Below, piece after piece: positions 22,157-32,544 of a DNA stretch of 64,000 nucleotides. The first letter of the stretch is position 1; each line of letters opens with the position of its first letter. Origin of the DNA: Knufia peltigerae (lineage: Eukaryota; Ascomycota; Eurotiomycetes; Chaetothyriales; Trichomeriaceae); NCBI GenBank assembly GCA_030247855.1, contig JAPDRN010000038.1, positions 186,001 to 250,000 of the forward strand, written 5' to 3'. Below the pieces are notes generated by a model, which saw only the letters and a list, made by a program, of their open reading frames with translations, ran no database searches and was not told the origin of the DNA. The translations under genes were made by a program, and so were the position numbers.

Positions 22157-24854
22157 ATGGTCGTGATGTTGATCTTGTCAGCTCTCTTAGCGGCTTTGGT
22201 CGGCGACCTCGTCGTCGCTCAAGACTCCGACTATGGCTCCTCGCCACCGGTCTACCCGAGCCCCGGTACACAGGGGATCGGCTGGGAAGCGGCCTTTGCC
22301 CGGGCTGAAGCATTTGTCGCCAACCTGACCGCGGATGAAAAGGCCCAGCTCGTGACTGGCACTTCGGGTCCGTGTGTCGGCAACATAGGTGCCATCCCTC
22401 GTCTGGGTTTCAACGGTCTCTGTCTCCAGGATGGTCCCCTGGCCATTCGGCAGGCCACCTACGCCTCGGTGTTTCCGGCCGGACTCACCACCGCCGCTTC
22501 GTGGGACAGAGGCCTGATGAACCTCCGAGGCATCTACTTGGGCGCCGAGTTCAAGGGCAAAGGTGCTCACGTCGCCCTGGGTCCCGTCGTCGCCCCCTTG
22601 GGTCGTGCCGCCTACGGTGGTCGCAACTGGGAAGGTTTCTCTCCTGACCCGTACCTGACGGGCGTCGCTGCGGAGGAGACCATCATGGGGATGCAACAGA
22701 GTGGTATCCAAGCCTGCCTCAAACACTTCATCGGCTACGAGCAAGAGACCCAACGAAACCCGAGTCTGTCGCCTGATAACGTCACGATCGAGTCGGTGTC
22801 CTCCAACATCGACGACCGCACACTCCACGAGTTGTACCTCTGGCCCTTTGCCAATGGCGTCAAGGCCGGTGTCGCATCCATCATGTGCTCTTACAACCGG
22901 ATCAATGGATCTTATGCCTGCCAAAACTCCAAGACCCAGAATGGATTGTTGAAAGGTGAACTCGGTTTCCAGGGCTACGTCATGTCAGATTGGGTAAGTA
23001 ATTTGTTGTTCCTTTTCACAATATGAGTAGCCATCACTTCATCAACAACGGCACCTATCTAGACTCGCATCTTTGCTAACTCTGTTGTCACAGGGAGGAA
23101 CACATTCCGGTGTAGCTTCTATCAATGCAGGGTTGGATATGGACATGCCAGGTGAGCAATGAGTATTCTCCTTCGTCGTCAACGCGGACTACCTGCTAAC
23201 ATACATAACCCCTTCTTAGGCCCTCTCAGTTTCGGCGGAGATCAAAACTCTTCGTTCTTCGGCGGCAACGTGACGTCGGCGGTCAACAACGGTTCGGTCT
23301 CGGAGACGAGAGTCAACGACATGATCATGCGTATCATGACACCTTACTTTTTCCTCCAGCAGGACGAGTACCCTCCCATTGACGGCGAGGAACCTGCCCT
23401 GAACTCCAACTTCCCACCTTACGACTACCAATTCACTCTGGGCGCGTCCAATGTCGACGTTCGTGATGACCACAACCAACTCATTCGTGAATTGGGATCT
23501 GCCGGCACCGTACTCTTGAAGAACGTCGGCAACACTCTCCCCCTGAAAGCACCAAAGACGATGGGAGTATTCGGCAACGACGCAGGAGACGTGGTGGACG
23601 GACTTTATTTCTCTGGTGCAGCATTCCAAAATCAATATGGTTACGGTGAGCCTTTTTCCCACTCCTCTTTCTTTAAGACTTCCTTCTCTTCCCCCTCCCC
23701 CTCAAAAACACTATGAAGATTGCTAACAACATCTATTTTTTGTAGAGTACGGTACACTCCCCGTAGCCGGAGGAAGTGGAACAGGTCGACTGTCTTACCT
23801 CGTTTCACCACTCGAAGCCATCAAGACCCGGGCGGCCCAAGACGGGACCCTGGTTCAATACATTTTGAACAACACTCTCCTCAGCACCGAAGGCCCGTCT
23901 GGTTTCAGCTCGGCGATTTTGCCCGTCCCCCAAGTGTGCCTGGTTTTCCTCAAGACCTGGGCCTCCGAAGGTTACGACCGAGTCGGTCTAGAGGCCGACT
24001 GGAACAGCACGGGGGTCGTGGAATCGGTGGCTTCGTACTGCAACAACACCGTCGTCATTACACACTCGGGCGGGCTCAACGTGATGCCTTGGGCCGACAA
24101 CCCCAACGTGACGGCCATTTTGGCCGCTCACTTGCCCGGTGAAGAATCCGGCAACTCGATCGTCGACATTCTGTATGGGGCGGTGAACCCGAGTGGAAAG
24201 TTACCCTACACCATCGCCTTGAACGCGAGCGACTACAACTTCGCTCCCATAACGAATTCCACCGCGCTCGTCGAGACGGAAGATCCCAACGCTTGGCAGT
24301 CCAACTTCACCGAAGGTCTCCTGATCGATTACCGTCACTTCGACTACTACAATCAATCCGTGGCGTTCGAGTTTGGTTTCGGTTTGTCGTACACCACTTT
24401 CGACATGTCCGGGATCGGCGTGACTTCGTCTGGTGTCGCCGGCGGCGGCACTGGCTGGGGCGCCAACAACACCGGCGTAACCTCGACACCTCCGTCGACC
24501 AACACAAGCTCGCCGGGAGGTAACCCTGCCCTCTGGGAGACCCTGTACACGGTCAACGTCACCGTCGCGAACACGGGCGGTGTGGCGGGCGCCGCCGTCC
24601 CTCAATTGTACGTGTCACTCCCCCAGGTCCCCGACGGGGACCCCACCCCCGTCAACGTCCTGCGAGGTTTCGACAAAATCATGCTACAACCCGGACAGTC
24701 ACAATCAATCGGCTTCGACTTGGCCCGTCGAGACCTGAGTTATTGGGACACCAACGCCCAACAGTGGACCATCCCCTCGGGACCCATAGGGTTGAATGCA
24801 GGGTTCAGTAGCCGTGACTTTAGACAGACGTCCCAAATCACCGTGGTTTCTTAA
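22157..24854 (+). CDS. Secreted GH3 beta-glucosidase
   Basis: Glycoside hydrolase family 3 enzyme that would release glucose from cellobiose or other beta-glucosides outside the cell. Exons are 22157-22993, 23094-23151, 23220-23645 and 23746-24854, giving 809 aa. The ATG at 22157 opens a signal peptide (MVVMLILSALLAALVGDLVVAQ). An in-frame ATG at 22106 would mask it. Motifs: GPCVGNIGAIPRLGF; substrate-binding Asp in LCLQDGPLA; KHFIGYEQ; and the nucleophile Asp in YVMSDW (Asp278), right at the end of exon 1. The second domain has GTVLLKN, and the C-terminal fibronectin III-like domain begins at about residue 680 (VNVTVANTGGVAGAAVPQLYVS). There are many NxS/T sites. A Ser/Thr/Gly-rich linker lies near 24420-24530. 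Confidence 0.95.
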
Positions 24855-25193
24855 CGAATTAATCAGCACTCAAGCCGAAACCTTGGGGCTGTTTACAAGC
24901 GTCCGAGCAATAATGACGAAATGAGAAAAGAAAACAAAAACGAAAAAAGCAAAAGAACAGACACTGGTGAGGTAGTTAGCTAGCCCCAACTAAAAGGTCG
25001 TTGGCCAACATTCGAAGGTGGAGTCGAGATGAATCGAATCATGTATATACAAATCAATCGGCTCACTCACTCACTCAGTCATGCCTTACTTCATAACATA
25101 ACGATAATGCATGCAATAGACTATTTACCTAGGCATGTACTCAAACACTGTATGTTCGGAAATCCTTTAAGAGGTGTACTAAGCCTTCAAAAT
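24855..25193. other. Convergent intergenic region
   Basis: About 340 bp, with an A-rich stretch after the GH3 stop codon. No feature recognised. Confidence 0.5.
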
Positions 25194-27485
25194 CTACAAC
25201 GGCGGCAAACCTTCTCTACATACAGGACAAACGAGTCTCAAATTCATCCATCCTTCCAAACACTCGGCGTGGAAAATATGTCGACAAGGCGTGACCATGT
25301 AATTTCTCTGCTCCAGCCAGGCCGAACCTCTTCCTGACCCAGAACCGTCCGTCTTCGAAACAACAGGAACATCAATCTCGTTCATACATATGGCACAATC
25401 AAACACCTTTCTGGTTTTGTCGTCTTTATCTTTGGCCTCGGACGCCGACGCCAGCAGACCAATCGACATGCCGTTGGCTTCAACGTCGTCTTCGCGTAGA
25501 ACAGGATGGTAGTCGTACGCCGGCGGACACCAAGAATCGCGGACCAGTAGCCGTGGGCCGAGAAATTGTTGGCTAATAAGAATGGCGACCTGAACCCATA
25601 GCCAACCCAGCAAGATAACCCCCGTGGCCGGACTCGTGTCGATGGAAAGAATATTGCGGTCCGCAAAGTACCAGTACAAAATGGGCAGAGGGCGCAGGAC
25701 GCTCGAGCCGATAACGTATTCCCACCCCAGAGCTTTGCGACAGTTGCGCATTGCATTGCGGTATATTTGAGGCCACCAGAAGGAGAAGTAGGCGAAGATG
25801 AGGAGGTTCGCGTAGGCGGAACGGAGTGTTCGCGGCCATGACAAGGCCCACAGGGAGAAAAACATCAACATGACGAGGGAGAAGTAAAATCGTGAGTAGA
25901 TTGCGGCAAAGGATGCTCGAGGGCTAGGAATATCGGCTGGGGTTGTCGGATCTTGGTCCGAAGGTAAAAGAATGGGCGTGGCACCCTGAGGCCGAGGAGT
26001 GGTGGCTGGAAGTGGAAGGCCGACTGTGCCGTCTGCGCTGGTAGGTGCAGGTGTGGAAGTCGTAGTTGTGGGTGTGGGGGTGGGCGCTGGTGCTGGCGAG
26101 GGAGTGGTCGTTGCAGTTGCAGTCGAGTTCTGCGTCGTCACGGTCCGCCTCCGTCTCTCTTGTTCTGCTCGTTGAGGATCGCCTACCTGCACTGTCCAAA
26201 TGTCGAAGACGAACTTAACCTCTAGAAAAGCGACATGGATGCATGCTAGGAATGCAGCTGCGGCAACCATAAGGAAGGACGCCTCATCCACCATCAATAA
26301 CGCTATGAGCACGAATAGTAGCATTCCGTCCCCAAGCGCGGCGATGACGATGCCCTGGTAAGCAATCCGACTTCTTGTGGATGGTGTGGCCGCTTTCTCC
26401 ATTTGACGTTTGAGCAGGGCAATTTGAAGGCCCAAAGCCATGATGAAGGAGAAGATCAAACGTTGAGCTAGCGCCCAGTACGTCTCGACCTTGGGGCCGA
26501 AAATCGCATCGGTACTGAGCATGTAGCCACAGTCGGGAGACATGACGACAGCGGAGTAAGTGAGTAGGGGAGGGCGACCGATGGGGGCTCCTTCAGGGTG
26601 TTCGAGTTCCTCCTCGACTCGATGCAGATAATTGTGCGTTTGGCCCGGTTCCTGATCTTCGTACCTATGAGGCAATGGTTGCAACCAGACAATCAATTCA
26701 CATTGTGGCGCAAAGGCTAATCCATCCGAGACGTCTTCAAGAGTCGTTTCCCAATACTGGTGGACTGTCCGGTTCATAACATGTCGTGATGCGTTGAACG
26801 TGTCGGCGTTGAGAGCAAAATGGGGCAGAGCTGGAAATGCATCGAATTTCGAGCTGGTGGTGGACATGATGATCTGACCAGATGGTAAATGGACTCCTTG
26901 TAATCTGGCCTGCCATCCATTGCCTGGAGACGAGTCCGTCCACATGGAAATGTCGGCTTTGATCGCAGATGGTTCATGGTCGTGGTCATGGCCTTCAGTA
27001 GAATCAACCAGAGTAAAACTAACTTCGCCTTCCTTTTCGGTGATGTTTCTTTCGAATCTGGCTACCATGTAATCCTTGCCAGGATCGATTGCAGTCAAAT
27101 TGGGCGTCGGAGATGAAAGGAAGGTCTCAAAACGGGAGAACTTCCCCCTAATTTCTCCAGTGACCTTTTCATAGATGGGCAATCCATCGTTGAGGTCGAT
27201 GCCTTCCCAGGCATTTTCATACTGCTGCTGGCTCAACGAACGCGCCTGGGGTAGTAACTCCCATTGATATCCATCAGTATCGCGGAAGCCGGTCAAATTG
27301 AGCCATCTGTCCGACTGAGCATCGAAATGGCCGTAAGATGAATTTGTCAAGACATCGAGTTCTCGTTGATGGCGTTCTTCAATACGATCTGTATCGACTT
27401 GGAAACGTCGTCGCGCTGGCTGGTCGGGAGTGAAAAAGATGAAAAGCAGCAGAATCACCAAAAGAACAACTCGAGGCCCTTCCAT
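25194..27485 (-). CDS. dscA: Golgi/endosomal RING-H2 E3 ubiquitin ligase, Tul1/DscA type
   Basis: Transmembrane E3 ligase of the Dsc/Tul1 complex, which ubiquitinates Golgi and endosomal membrane proteins and, in several fungi, activates SREBP. Single exon, 763 aa. Residues 5-18 form a signal anchor. A long lumenal domain (to about 330) holds several N-glycosylation sequons. Hydrophobic helices follow in two groups (about 340-420 and 530-650), separated by a Thr/Pro/Ala-rich linker. The C-terminus is a RING-H2: CAIC begins at about 697, then TPCRHIFHAECLEGW and CPVCREGLPPL. The architecture and length match Tul1 and DscA. It is divergent from the ZRG17-type gene with a short shared promoter, and both proteins would act in the secretory pathway. 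Confidence 0.94.
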   Translation of the reverse strand: MEGPRVVLLVILLLFIFFTPDQPARRRFQVDTDRIEERHQRELDVLTNSSYGHFDAQSDRWLNLTGFRDTDGYQWELLPQARSLSQQQYENAWEGIDLNDGLPIYEKVTGEIRGKFSRFETFLSSPTPNLTAIDPGKDYMVARFERNITEKEGEVSFTLVDSTEGHDHDHEPSAIKADISMWTDSSPGNGWQARLQGVHLPSGQIIMSTTSSKFDAFPALPHFALNADTFNASRHVMNRTVHQYWETTLEDVSDGLAFAPQCELIVWLQPLPHRYEDQEPGQTHNYLHRVEEELEHPEGAPIGRPPLLTYSAVVMSPDCGYMLSTDAIFGPKVETYWALAQRLIFSFIMALGLQIALLKRQMEKAATPSTRSRIAYQGIVIAALGDGMLLFVLIALLMVDEASFLMVAAAAFLACIHVAFLEVKFVFDIWTVQVGDPQRAEQERRRRTVTTQNSTATATTTPSPAPAPTPTPTTTTSTPAPTSADGTVGLPLPATTPRPQGATPILLPSDQDPTTPADIPSPRASFAAIYSRFYFSLVMLMFFSLWALSWPRTLRSAYANLLIFAYFSFWWPQIYRNAMRNCRKALGWEYVIGSSVLRPLPILYWYFADRNILSIDTSPATGVILLGWLWVQVAILISQQFLGPRLLVRDSWCPPAYDYHPVLREDDVEANGMSIGLLASASEAKDKDDKTRKVFDCAICMNEIDVPVVSKTDGSGSGRGSAWLEQRNYMVTPCRHIFHAECLEGWMNLRLVCPVCREGLPPL

Positions 27486-27614
27486 CCACTAAGCCCTAGA
27501 CTCTTGCGACGCATCGCAGAGTTGAAGACAAGGATAAGAAGATGACGGGGGATGATGAGACTGGGATGGAATGGAATGAAATATGTGGCTGATTGATTCT
27601 CTTCTACTAATACC
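27486..27614. promoter_or_regulatory. Short bidirectional promoter (dscA / ZRG17-like)
   Basis: Only 129 bp (213 bp if the second Met is the start) separates two divergent genes for endomembrane proteins. Any control elements must therefore be shared or overlap the 5' leaders. No specific motif was recognised. Confidence 0.45.
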
Positions 27615-29216
27615 TTGTTCTATTCAGCCAATCGGAGTCGCTCCTCTCCATTTTCCCTCCGCAGACACGCAGCACGGAGACAACGACTTTCTCCTTGCAT
27701 GTTCAGTTCTGTCGACAACGTTCCTACTACTCGATATTCGCCCAGCATTCACTCGTACCTTGTTCCAGAGGCACAGGCCTCACCAGGAACTCCATCCTCC
27801 AACATGGCCAACAACATGCCACTCCCAATCCCGCCTCGCACTCCTACCCCTGACCCAGAAGAACCCTCCTCACCCCAGATTCTCGCTTCGACAGATCCAG
27901 AGTTACAGTTTGACAATAACAGTCTCTCACCTCTGCATGCCGAAAGAGAAAACATGAGCTCGTTGGGTGGAACACTGTCTTCGCCAGTCAGTCCGTTAAA
28001 ACAACACACCAATAATGGTGTGGGACCTTTCAATTTCCAGCCTTCGACCATGGCCAAGTCACCAGTCATAAAGTCCAATATCGGCCAGCGACGGGGTCAC
28101 AAATACAAACATAGCAGTGTGTCGCATCAGATCTTTCTAGAGCCTCCTCCACGAGCACCCTTGGCCCTCCCGAATTCTCTCCCCATCCCTACGTTCGCAG
28201 AGTGCAGGGCAAGCATGACGAATGACCAGAAGGTCCGCTTCTACTGGAGCATATGTCATATGGCGGTGGCAGGGTATACGGCGTGGAATGCCCATGGGTC
28301 GGCAGCAATGGAGGCACTTTCGCATCTGATCTTTTACGATTCATTGGGTGCCCTCTTGTGTGTCTTGGTCGAGATATTCTCAAACTTCGAGGTGTGGGGG
28401 AGATCGAGCGTCCGACATCCGTTCGGACTGCAGCGCATGGAGGTCATTGCGGGATTCGCCTTGTCTGTGCTGTTGATCTTCTTTGGGTTCGACCTGATAT
28501 CACACAACGCGAAACACGCCCTCGAAGGAATCGGCCATGAACCACACCATCCACATACCCACGCCCGTGTTACGACCGGCACGATCGACCTGACCGCGTT
28601 GATCGCGTTGGCGGCCACTCTTGTCTCGGCTGTCGGTTTGCAGAATCACGCTCGCATCGGGAAAGCCATGAGATTTGCAGCTATGGAAAACCTGCCGTCG
28701 CTGTTGAGCAACCCGTCACATTTTCTGACGCTGTCATGTTCGGCCACCATGCTGATGCTCCCTTTGCTGTCCCTGCACACCTACGAATGGGTGGATAAGA
28801 TCCTCTCCCTGAGCATAGCTTTGAGCATGCTCTTTCTGGGTGTGCACCTGGGTCGCAACGTGGGGGCTATGCTGTTGATGTCACTTCCATCGAGATCCGC
28901 CGACGTTGCCGAGGTGGTCAAGGCCATCGAAGCTCAACCGTCTGTCCGGAGCGTGGAACAAGCCAAGTTCTGGCAGGCACATTATGGCATGGGCATGGCA
29001 AATCTGAGACTGAGAGTCATTGGGACGGAAGAAAATCTACTCAAACTCAGAGAAACAATCTCCAGCATTATTAGGAATCGGCTGAGTGGAGGATATGGGT
29101 CCGGGAGCAGTGGTCAGAAATGGGAAGTCAGTGTTCAATTCAAGGTTGACAACGACAGTGCCATTTCTCAGAGTCATGCTCACTTTTCACCCGGGCCGAG
29201 ATGGACTCCTACGTGA
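27615..29216 (+). CDS. ZRG17: Cation diffusion facilitator family protein, Zrg17-like
   Basis: CDF-fold membrane protein, 533 aa from this start (505 aa from Met at 27699). The first 190 residues are Ser/Pro-rich and probably disordered. The membrane part has about six helices and the conserved stretch HPFGLQRMEVIAGFALSVLL. A His-rich loop (HEPHHPHTHAR) follows GFDLISHNAKHALEGIG. A cytoplasmic C-terminal domain ends WEVSVQFKVDND. The second metal-site helix, which in zinc exporters carries HxxxD, reads NLPSLLSNPSH, so the transport site is degenerate. That is how Zrg17, the partner of Msc2 in ER zinc import, differs from catalytic CDF proteins. The start is uncertain between 27615 and 27699. 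Confidence 0.88.
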   Translation: MFYSANRSRSSPFSLRRHAARRQRLSPCMFSSVDNVPTTRYSPSIHSYLVPEAQASPGTPSSNMANNMPLPIPPRTPTPDPEEPSSPQILASTDPELQFDNNSLSPLHAERENMSSLGGTLSSPVSPLKQHTNNGVGPFNFQPSTMAKSPVIKSNIGQRRGHKYKHSSVSHQIFLEPPPRAPLALPNSLPIPTFAECRASMTNDQKVRFYWSICHMAVAGYTAWNAHGSAAMEALSHLIFYDSLGALLCVLVEIFSNFEVWGRSSVRHPFGLQRMEVIAGFALSVLLIFFGFDLISHNAKHALEGIGHEPHHPHTHARVTTGTIDLTALIALAATLVSAVGLQNHARIGKAMRFAAMENLPSLLSNPSHFLTLSCSATMLMLPLLSLHTYEWVDKILSLSIALSMLFLGVHLGRNVGAMLLMSLPSRSADVAEVVKAIEAQPSVRSVEQAKFWQAHYGMGMANLRLRVIGTEENLLKLRETISSIIRNRLSGGYGSGSSGQKWEVSVQFKVDNDSAISQSHAHFSPGPRWTPT

Positions 29217-29709
29217 TATTAAACTAACAGATAGATGTATCATTATTTGTAGTTATAATGTTGTTATGAATACATGAAAGTTCTGGATTCCGGGGTGTCT
29301 CTACAATCGAGACAGTGATGTCTTCTGATATTTTACATGCGGCTATTGTGTATGTGTATGAATAGGCCATTCTGTGAGACCTCCTTGCATCTCTTGTAAG
29401 CGTGCGCGAGATGCCATTCGTAGAAAAGTGAAGAGCTCAGGTTTAGCCAGGTTCGTATATCGCCCGATCGATTCCGACCCTCAGACTTATCTTTGAAAAC
29501 GAAAGTCCGTCCAAGTCCTTTTCCACGGCTCTAAAAATGCAAGATCTGGCAAGCCATGTCTGCTCTCGTCTTGGACGACCTCTCGTAGTAGGAGCATACA
29601 TAGAGCCCTGAATGCCACTCGTCTGGTCGTCGTTGCTACAATGAGCCGCGATGTGACATTGGAGTTATGCAACAATGGTGTCTGTTCATCGTGAGGCGTC
29701 CGGGTCGTC
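29217..29709. other. Convergent intergenic region
   Basis: About 490 bp between convergent genes. A minus-strand open frame of 98 codons here has no recognisable features and is not called. Confidence 0.5.
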
Positions 29710-30438
29710 TCATGGGATCTTCGCGGTGATTGTAGTCTGCCTGGGAAATGATCCCTGCATTGGAACGACCTCGGTAGCTCCAAGTTCTTGAATTTTCTCC
29801 TGGACAGTCCGTAGCAACTCCTCGGCCTCCTGCTGTGTTGCTTTTCTCTGATACTTTCTCGCGGCCAGGAGCAATTCGACTTTCTTCCCCTTGCGCAAGA
29901 ACTCTTCTAGTTGTTTCATCTTCAACTGAAGGTCATTCCCACTGATGGCCCAGTTCAATTCGATCTGCTTCGGTTTCTTCTCTTTCTGTGCGAGCTGAGA
30001 TTGTCGAGCTGCCGACTCTTTACTGTTGATCCTCTGGATCAAATCCTTCCGTTGTACCACTTGTACGATTGCATGGTCGCCGTCTCCGGATTTACTCAAC
30101 TGGAGGACATACTGTTCGGATCGATCAATGTCGCGGAGTAACTGGGCAAGAGGTTTCGGTTCGGAGAGCTTGTTGTCGGGGGTCTTTTCTTGTACATAGC
30201 GAGTCTCGATCTTCTCGTTCAGAGTGAACGACTCGGCGATCTTATCGTCGATGGTGACAATCTTGATCTTGGTGCCAGGTTTCCTCCCTCGAGGTCCAGC
30301 AGCGAGAGTGGGTGTGTCAACAAACCATCTTCTCGAGATAAGTTGTGACGGTGGTAGTAATGATCGGGATTGAGGCCTAATGCACTGTGCGACTTGCCGC
30401 AGCAGCAGCGGCTTCACTGATACGAAAGTCCGCTGCAT
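29710..30438 (-). CDS. Mitochondrial translation initiation factor IF-3
   Basis: Mitochondrial IF3, which binds the small ribosomal subunit and screens initiation complexes. Single exon, 242 aa from Met at 30438. That start gives an Arg-rich presequence (MQRTFVSVKPLLLRQ...ISRRWFVDTP). An upstream in-frame Met at 30504 would add a hydrophobic Cys-rich leader and is less likely. The N-domain is weakly conserved (KIVTIDDKIAE). The C-domain shows KQIELNWAISGNDLQLKMKQ, the segment equivalent to IF3 'K-hypothetical-FxxxxxxxDxxxK', then RKGKKVELLLAARK, which corresponds to the KGKKVxVxLRFRGRE strand of bacterial IF3. It is divergent from the GDA1 gene. Confidence 0.85.
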   Translation of the reverse strand: MQRTFVSVKPLLLRQVAQCIRPQSRSLLPPSQLISRRWFVDTPTLAAGPRGRKPGTKIKIVTIDDKIAESFTLNEKIETRYVQEKTPDNKLSEPKPLAQLLRDIDRSEQYVLQLSKSGDGDHAIVQVVQRKDLIQRINSKESAARQSQLAQKEKKPKQIELNWAISGNDLQLKMKQLEEFLRKGKKVELLLAARKYQRKATQQEAEELLRTVQEKIQELGATEVVPMQGSFPRQTTITAKIP

Positions 30439-30795
30439 CCAACTGTACAAGCAATGAAACAATATACAACAGCAAAGGGAAAAGAAAATCGTCGACCTGC
30501 GCAACTTTTACTTTGACTGATTGATCAATTGGAGACTCTTATAAAAAGTTCCCCAGAATCGGTTTCAATTGTTCCTTGTGGCGCCGGAGACTCGCCAATC
30601 ACTTTCGAACTCCATCAGCGGCGAGACGCGGCGCAGGGAAGATCAAGCGAACAGATCGCGCGACCAAAAAGTACTCCGTATGTACAATCTTTTTGGTTGA
30701 ATCTCCCTCCCCTCCTGTCCCCTTGCCGATTGTCCTTTTTTATCGATTTCCTTTTCCCAATCCCTCTCCTTTTCCTCCCTCCCTCACACACACAC
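30439..30795. promoter_or_regulatory. Bidirectional promoter of mt-IF3 and GDA1
   Basis: About 357 bp between divergent genes. CCAAT boxes occur in both orientations (ATTGG at 30529-30533, CCAAT at 30595-30599). TACTCCGTA lies at 30672-30680. A strong pyrimidine tract (about 30690-30785), followed by a CA run, directly precedes the GDA1 start codon. This is typical of highly used fungal promoters. Confidence 0.5.
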
Positions 30796-32544
30796 ATGTC
30801 ATCCTCGAAATCCTCCGATCGAGTAGGAATCTGGTCCTACGTTCCTTTCGGTTCATCTCCCAGACGTCGCTCCGTATCCAGTGGCCTCCCACTGAGACAT
30901 TCGGCCAACGGCAGCGCAGACAATAACAATACACCCTGGGATCCTTTCGAGAAATCAGGCCGCCAGACCAGAGGTAGTAGCGGCGGCATCGGCGGCCAGA
31001 AATTCAACCTGGAGTCTCTACAGCAAGCCTGGATGACTCAAAGTCGGCAGGCAAGATACCTCAAGACAGGGGGCGTCCTAGCCTTGATATTGTTTTTATA
31101 CCTGTTCCTGTCGGGCGGCGGTAGCGGTTATGGCTCGAGAACGAGCAACATATACACTCCAGAGAACTCACCGACCACGAAATGTACAAAGCCTCACGAT
31201 CTCTCGAAACCACTCGTTCAGTATGCCATCATGATCGATGCGGGAAGCACGGGCAGTAGAATTCACGTGTACAAGTTCAACAATTGCGGACCTACGCCAG
31301 AGTTGGAAAATGAGGAGTTCAAAATGACGGAAAAGAAGCCCGGTGGTTCAGGTTTGAGTTCCTTCAAGACAGACGCCGAAGGCGCAGCGAAGAGCCTGGA
31401 TCCTTTGATGCAGGTTGCCCTGGACTCGGTCCCCAAGGAGTACAAGTCCTGCACTCCAATCGCGGTCAAAGCCACGGCTGGTCTGCGATTACTCGGTGAC
31501 GAAATGAGCGAGAAGATTCTCTCCGCCGTGAGGACGCGTCTGGAGACAGTCTACCCATTCCCGGTCGTCTCCAAGGAGAAGGGTGGTGTCGAAATCATGA
31601 AGGGAGAGGACGAAGGTGTGTTTGCCTGGATCACGACCAACTATCTTCTAGGCAAGATTGGAGGACCCGACGAGACACCCACGGCGGCCGTTTTCGATCT
31701 CGGTGGCGGTTCCACCCAGATCGTCTTCCAGCCGACTTTTAAGAACAGTCCTCATGGAGGCATGCCCCCGAAGATGGCCGAAGGTGACCACAAGTACAAT
31801 CTGAGATTTGGCGGACGGGAGTTCGAATTGTACCAGCACTCGCATCTCGGCTATGGTCTCATGTCTGCACGCAAGGCTTTACACGCATCCGTGCTAGATA
31901 AGATGCACAAGCAAAACCCCAATTCGAAGGAATGGCTCTCCAAGCCCATCCCCAACCACTGCATCACCCCTGGCTCCCAGAAGAAAGTGGACGTGACGAT
32001 GCCAGATGATCACGCATTGGCGGGTGACCACACTGTCATCATGGAAGGACCCAAGGATGCATTACCGGCCCAGTGCCGTGCGTTGGCCGAGGGCATTCTC
32101 TACAAGGACAAGGAATGCTCCGTGGCTCCGTGCTCGTTCAACGGTGTTCATCAACCGTCTCTAGAAAAGACCTTTTCTCGCGAAGACGTCTACATCTTTT
32201 CGTACTTCTACGACCGCACTCATGACCTGGGTATGCCCGAGTCTTTCACGCTCCGGGAACTTCACGACCTCACGGACAGGGTGTGCGGTGGAGAAAAGCA
32301 CTGGGACGCATTCACTAGCATCGAAGGTGCCTTGGCCGATTTGCGCGATCGACCCGAGTGGTGTCTAGATCTCAACTTTATGACCGCCCTGTTGCACACG
32401 GGTTACGAAATGCCCATCGATCGTGAGGTCAAGATTGCAAAAAAGATCAAGGGCAATGAGTTGGGATGGTGTCTGGGTGCGAGTCTACCGTTGCTAGAGC
32501 CCGGAAGTGGTTGGGAGTGTAGGATTCAAGAAGTCGTCTCATGA
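30796..32544 (+). CDS. GDA1: Golgi guanosine diphosphatase (GDA1/CD39 apyrase family)
   Basis: Type II Golgi membrane nucleoside diphosphatase. It converts GDP to GMP, so that GDP-mannose import can proceed during glycan synthesis. Single exon, 582 aa. A cytoplasmic N-terminus rich in Ser/Arg is followed by a signal anchor near residues 97-110 (VLALILFLYLFLSGGG). The apyrase conserved regions are clear: ACR1 DAGSTGSRIHVYKF, ACR2 KATAGLRLLG, ACR3 EGVFAWITTNYLLG (catalytic Glu) and ACR4 DLGGGSTQIVF. The start at 30796 (MSSSKSSDR) is chosen because the frame upstream runs through the pyrimidine tract of the promoter. Length agrees with fungal Gda1. Confidence 0.95.
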   Translation: MSSSKSSDRVGIWSYVPFGSSPRRRSVSSGLPLRHSANGSADNNNTPWDPFEKSGRQTRGSSGGIGGQKFNLESLQQAWMTQSRQARYLKTGGVLALILFLYLFLSGGGSGYGSRTSNIYTPENSPTTKCTKPHDLSKPLVQYAIMIDAGSTGSRIHVYKFNNCGPTPELENEEFKMTEKKPGGSGLSSFKTDAEGAAKSLDPLMQVALDSVPKEYKSCTPIAVKATAGLRLLGDEMSEKILSAVRTRLETVYPFPVVSKEKGGVEIMKGEDEGVFAWITTNYLLGKIGGPDETPTAAVFDLGGGSTQIVFQPTFKNSPHGGMPPKMAEGDHKYNLRFGGREFELYQHSHLGYGLMSARKALHASVLDKMHKQNPNSKEWLSKPIPNHCITPGSQKKVDVTMPDDHALAGDHTVIMEGPKDALPAQCRALAEGILYKDKECSVAPCSFNGVHQPSLEKTFSREDVYIFSYFYDRTHDLGMPESFTLRELHDLTDRVCGGEKHWDAFTSIEGALADLRDRPEWCLDLNFMTALLHTGYEMPIDREVKIAKKIKGNELGWCLGASLPLLEPGSGWECRIQEVVS

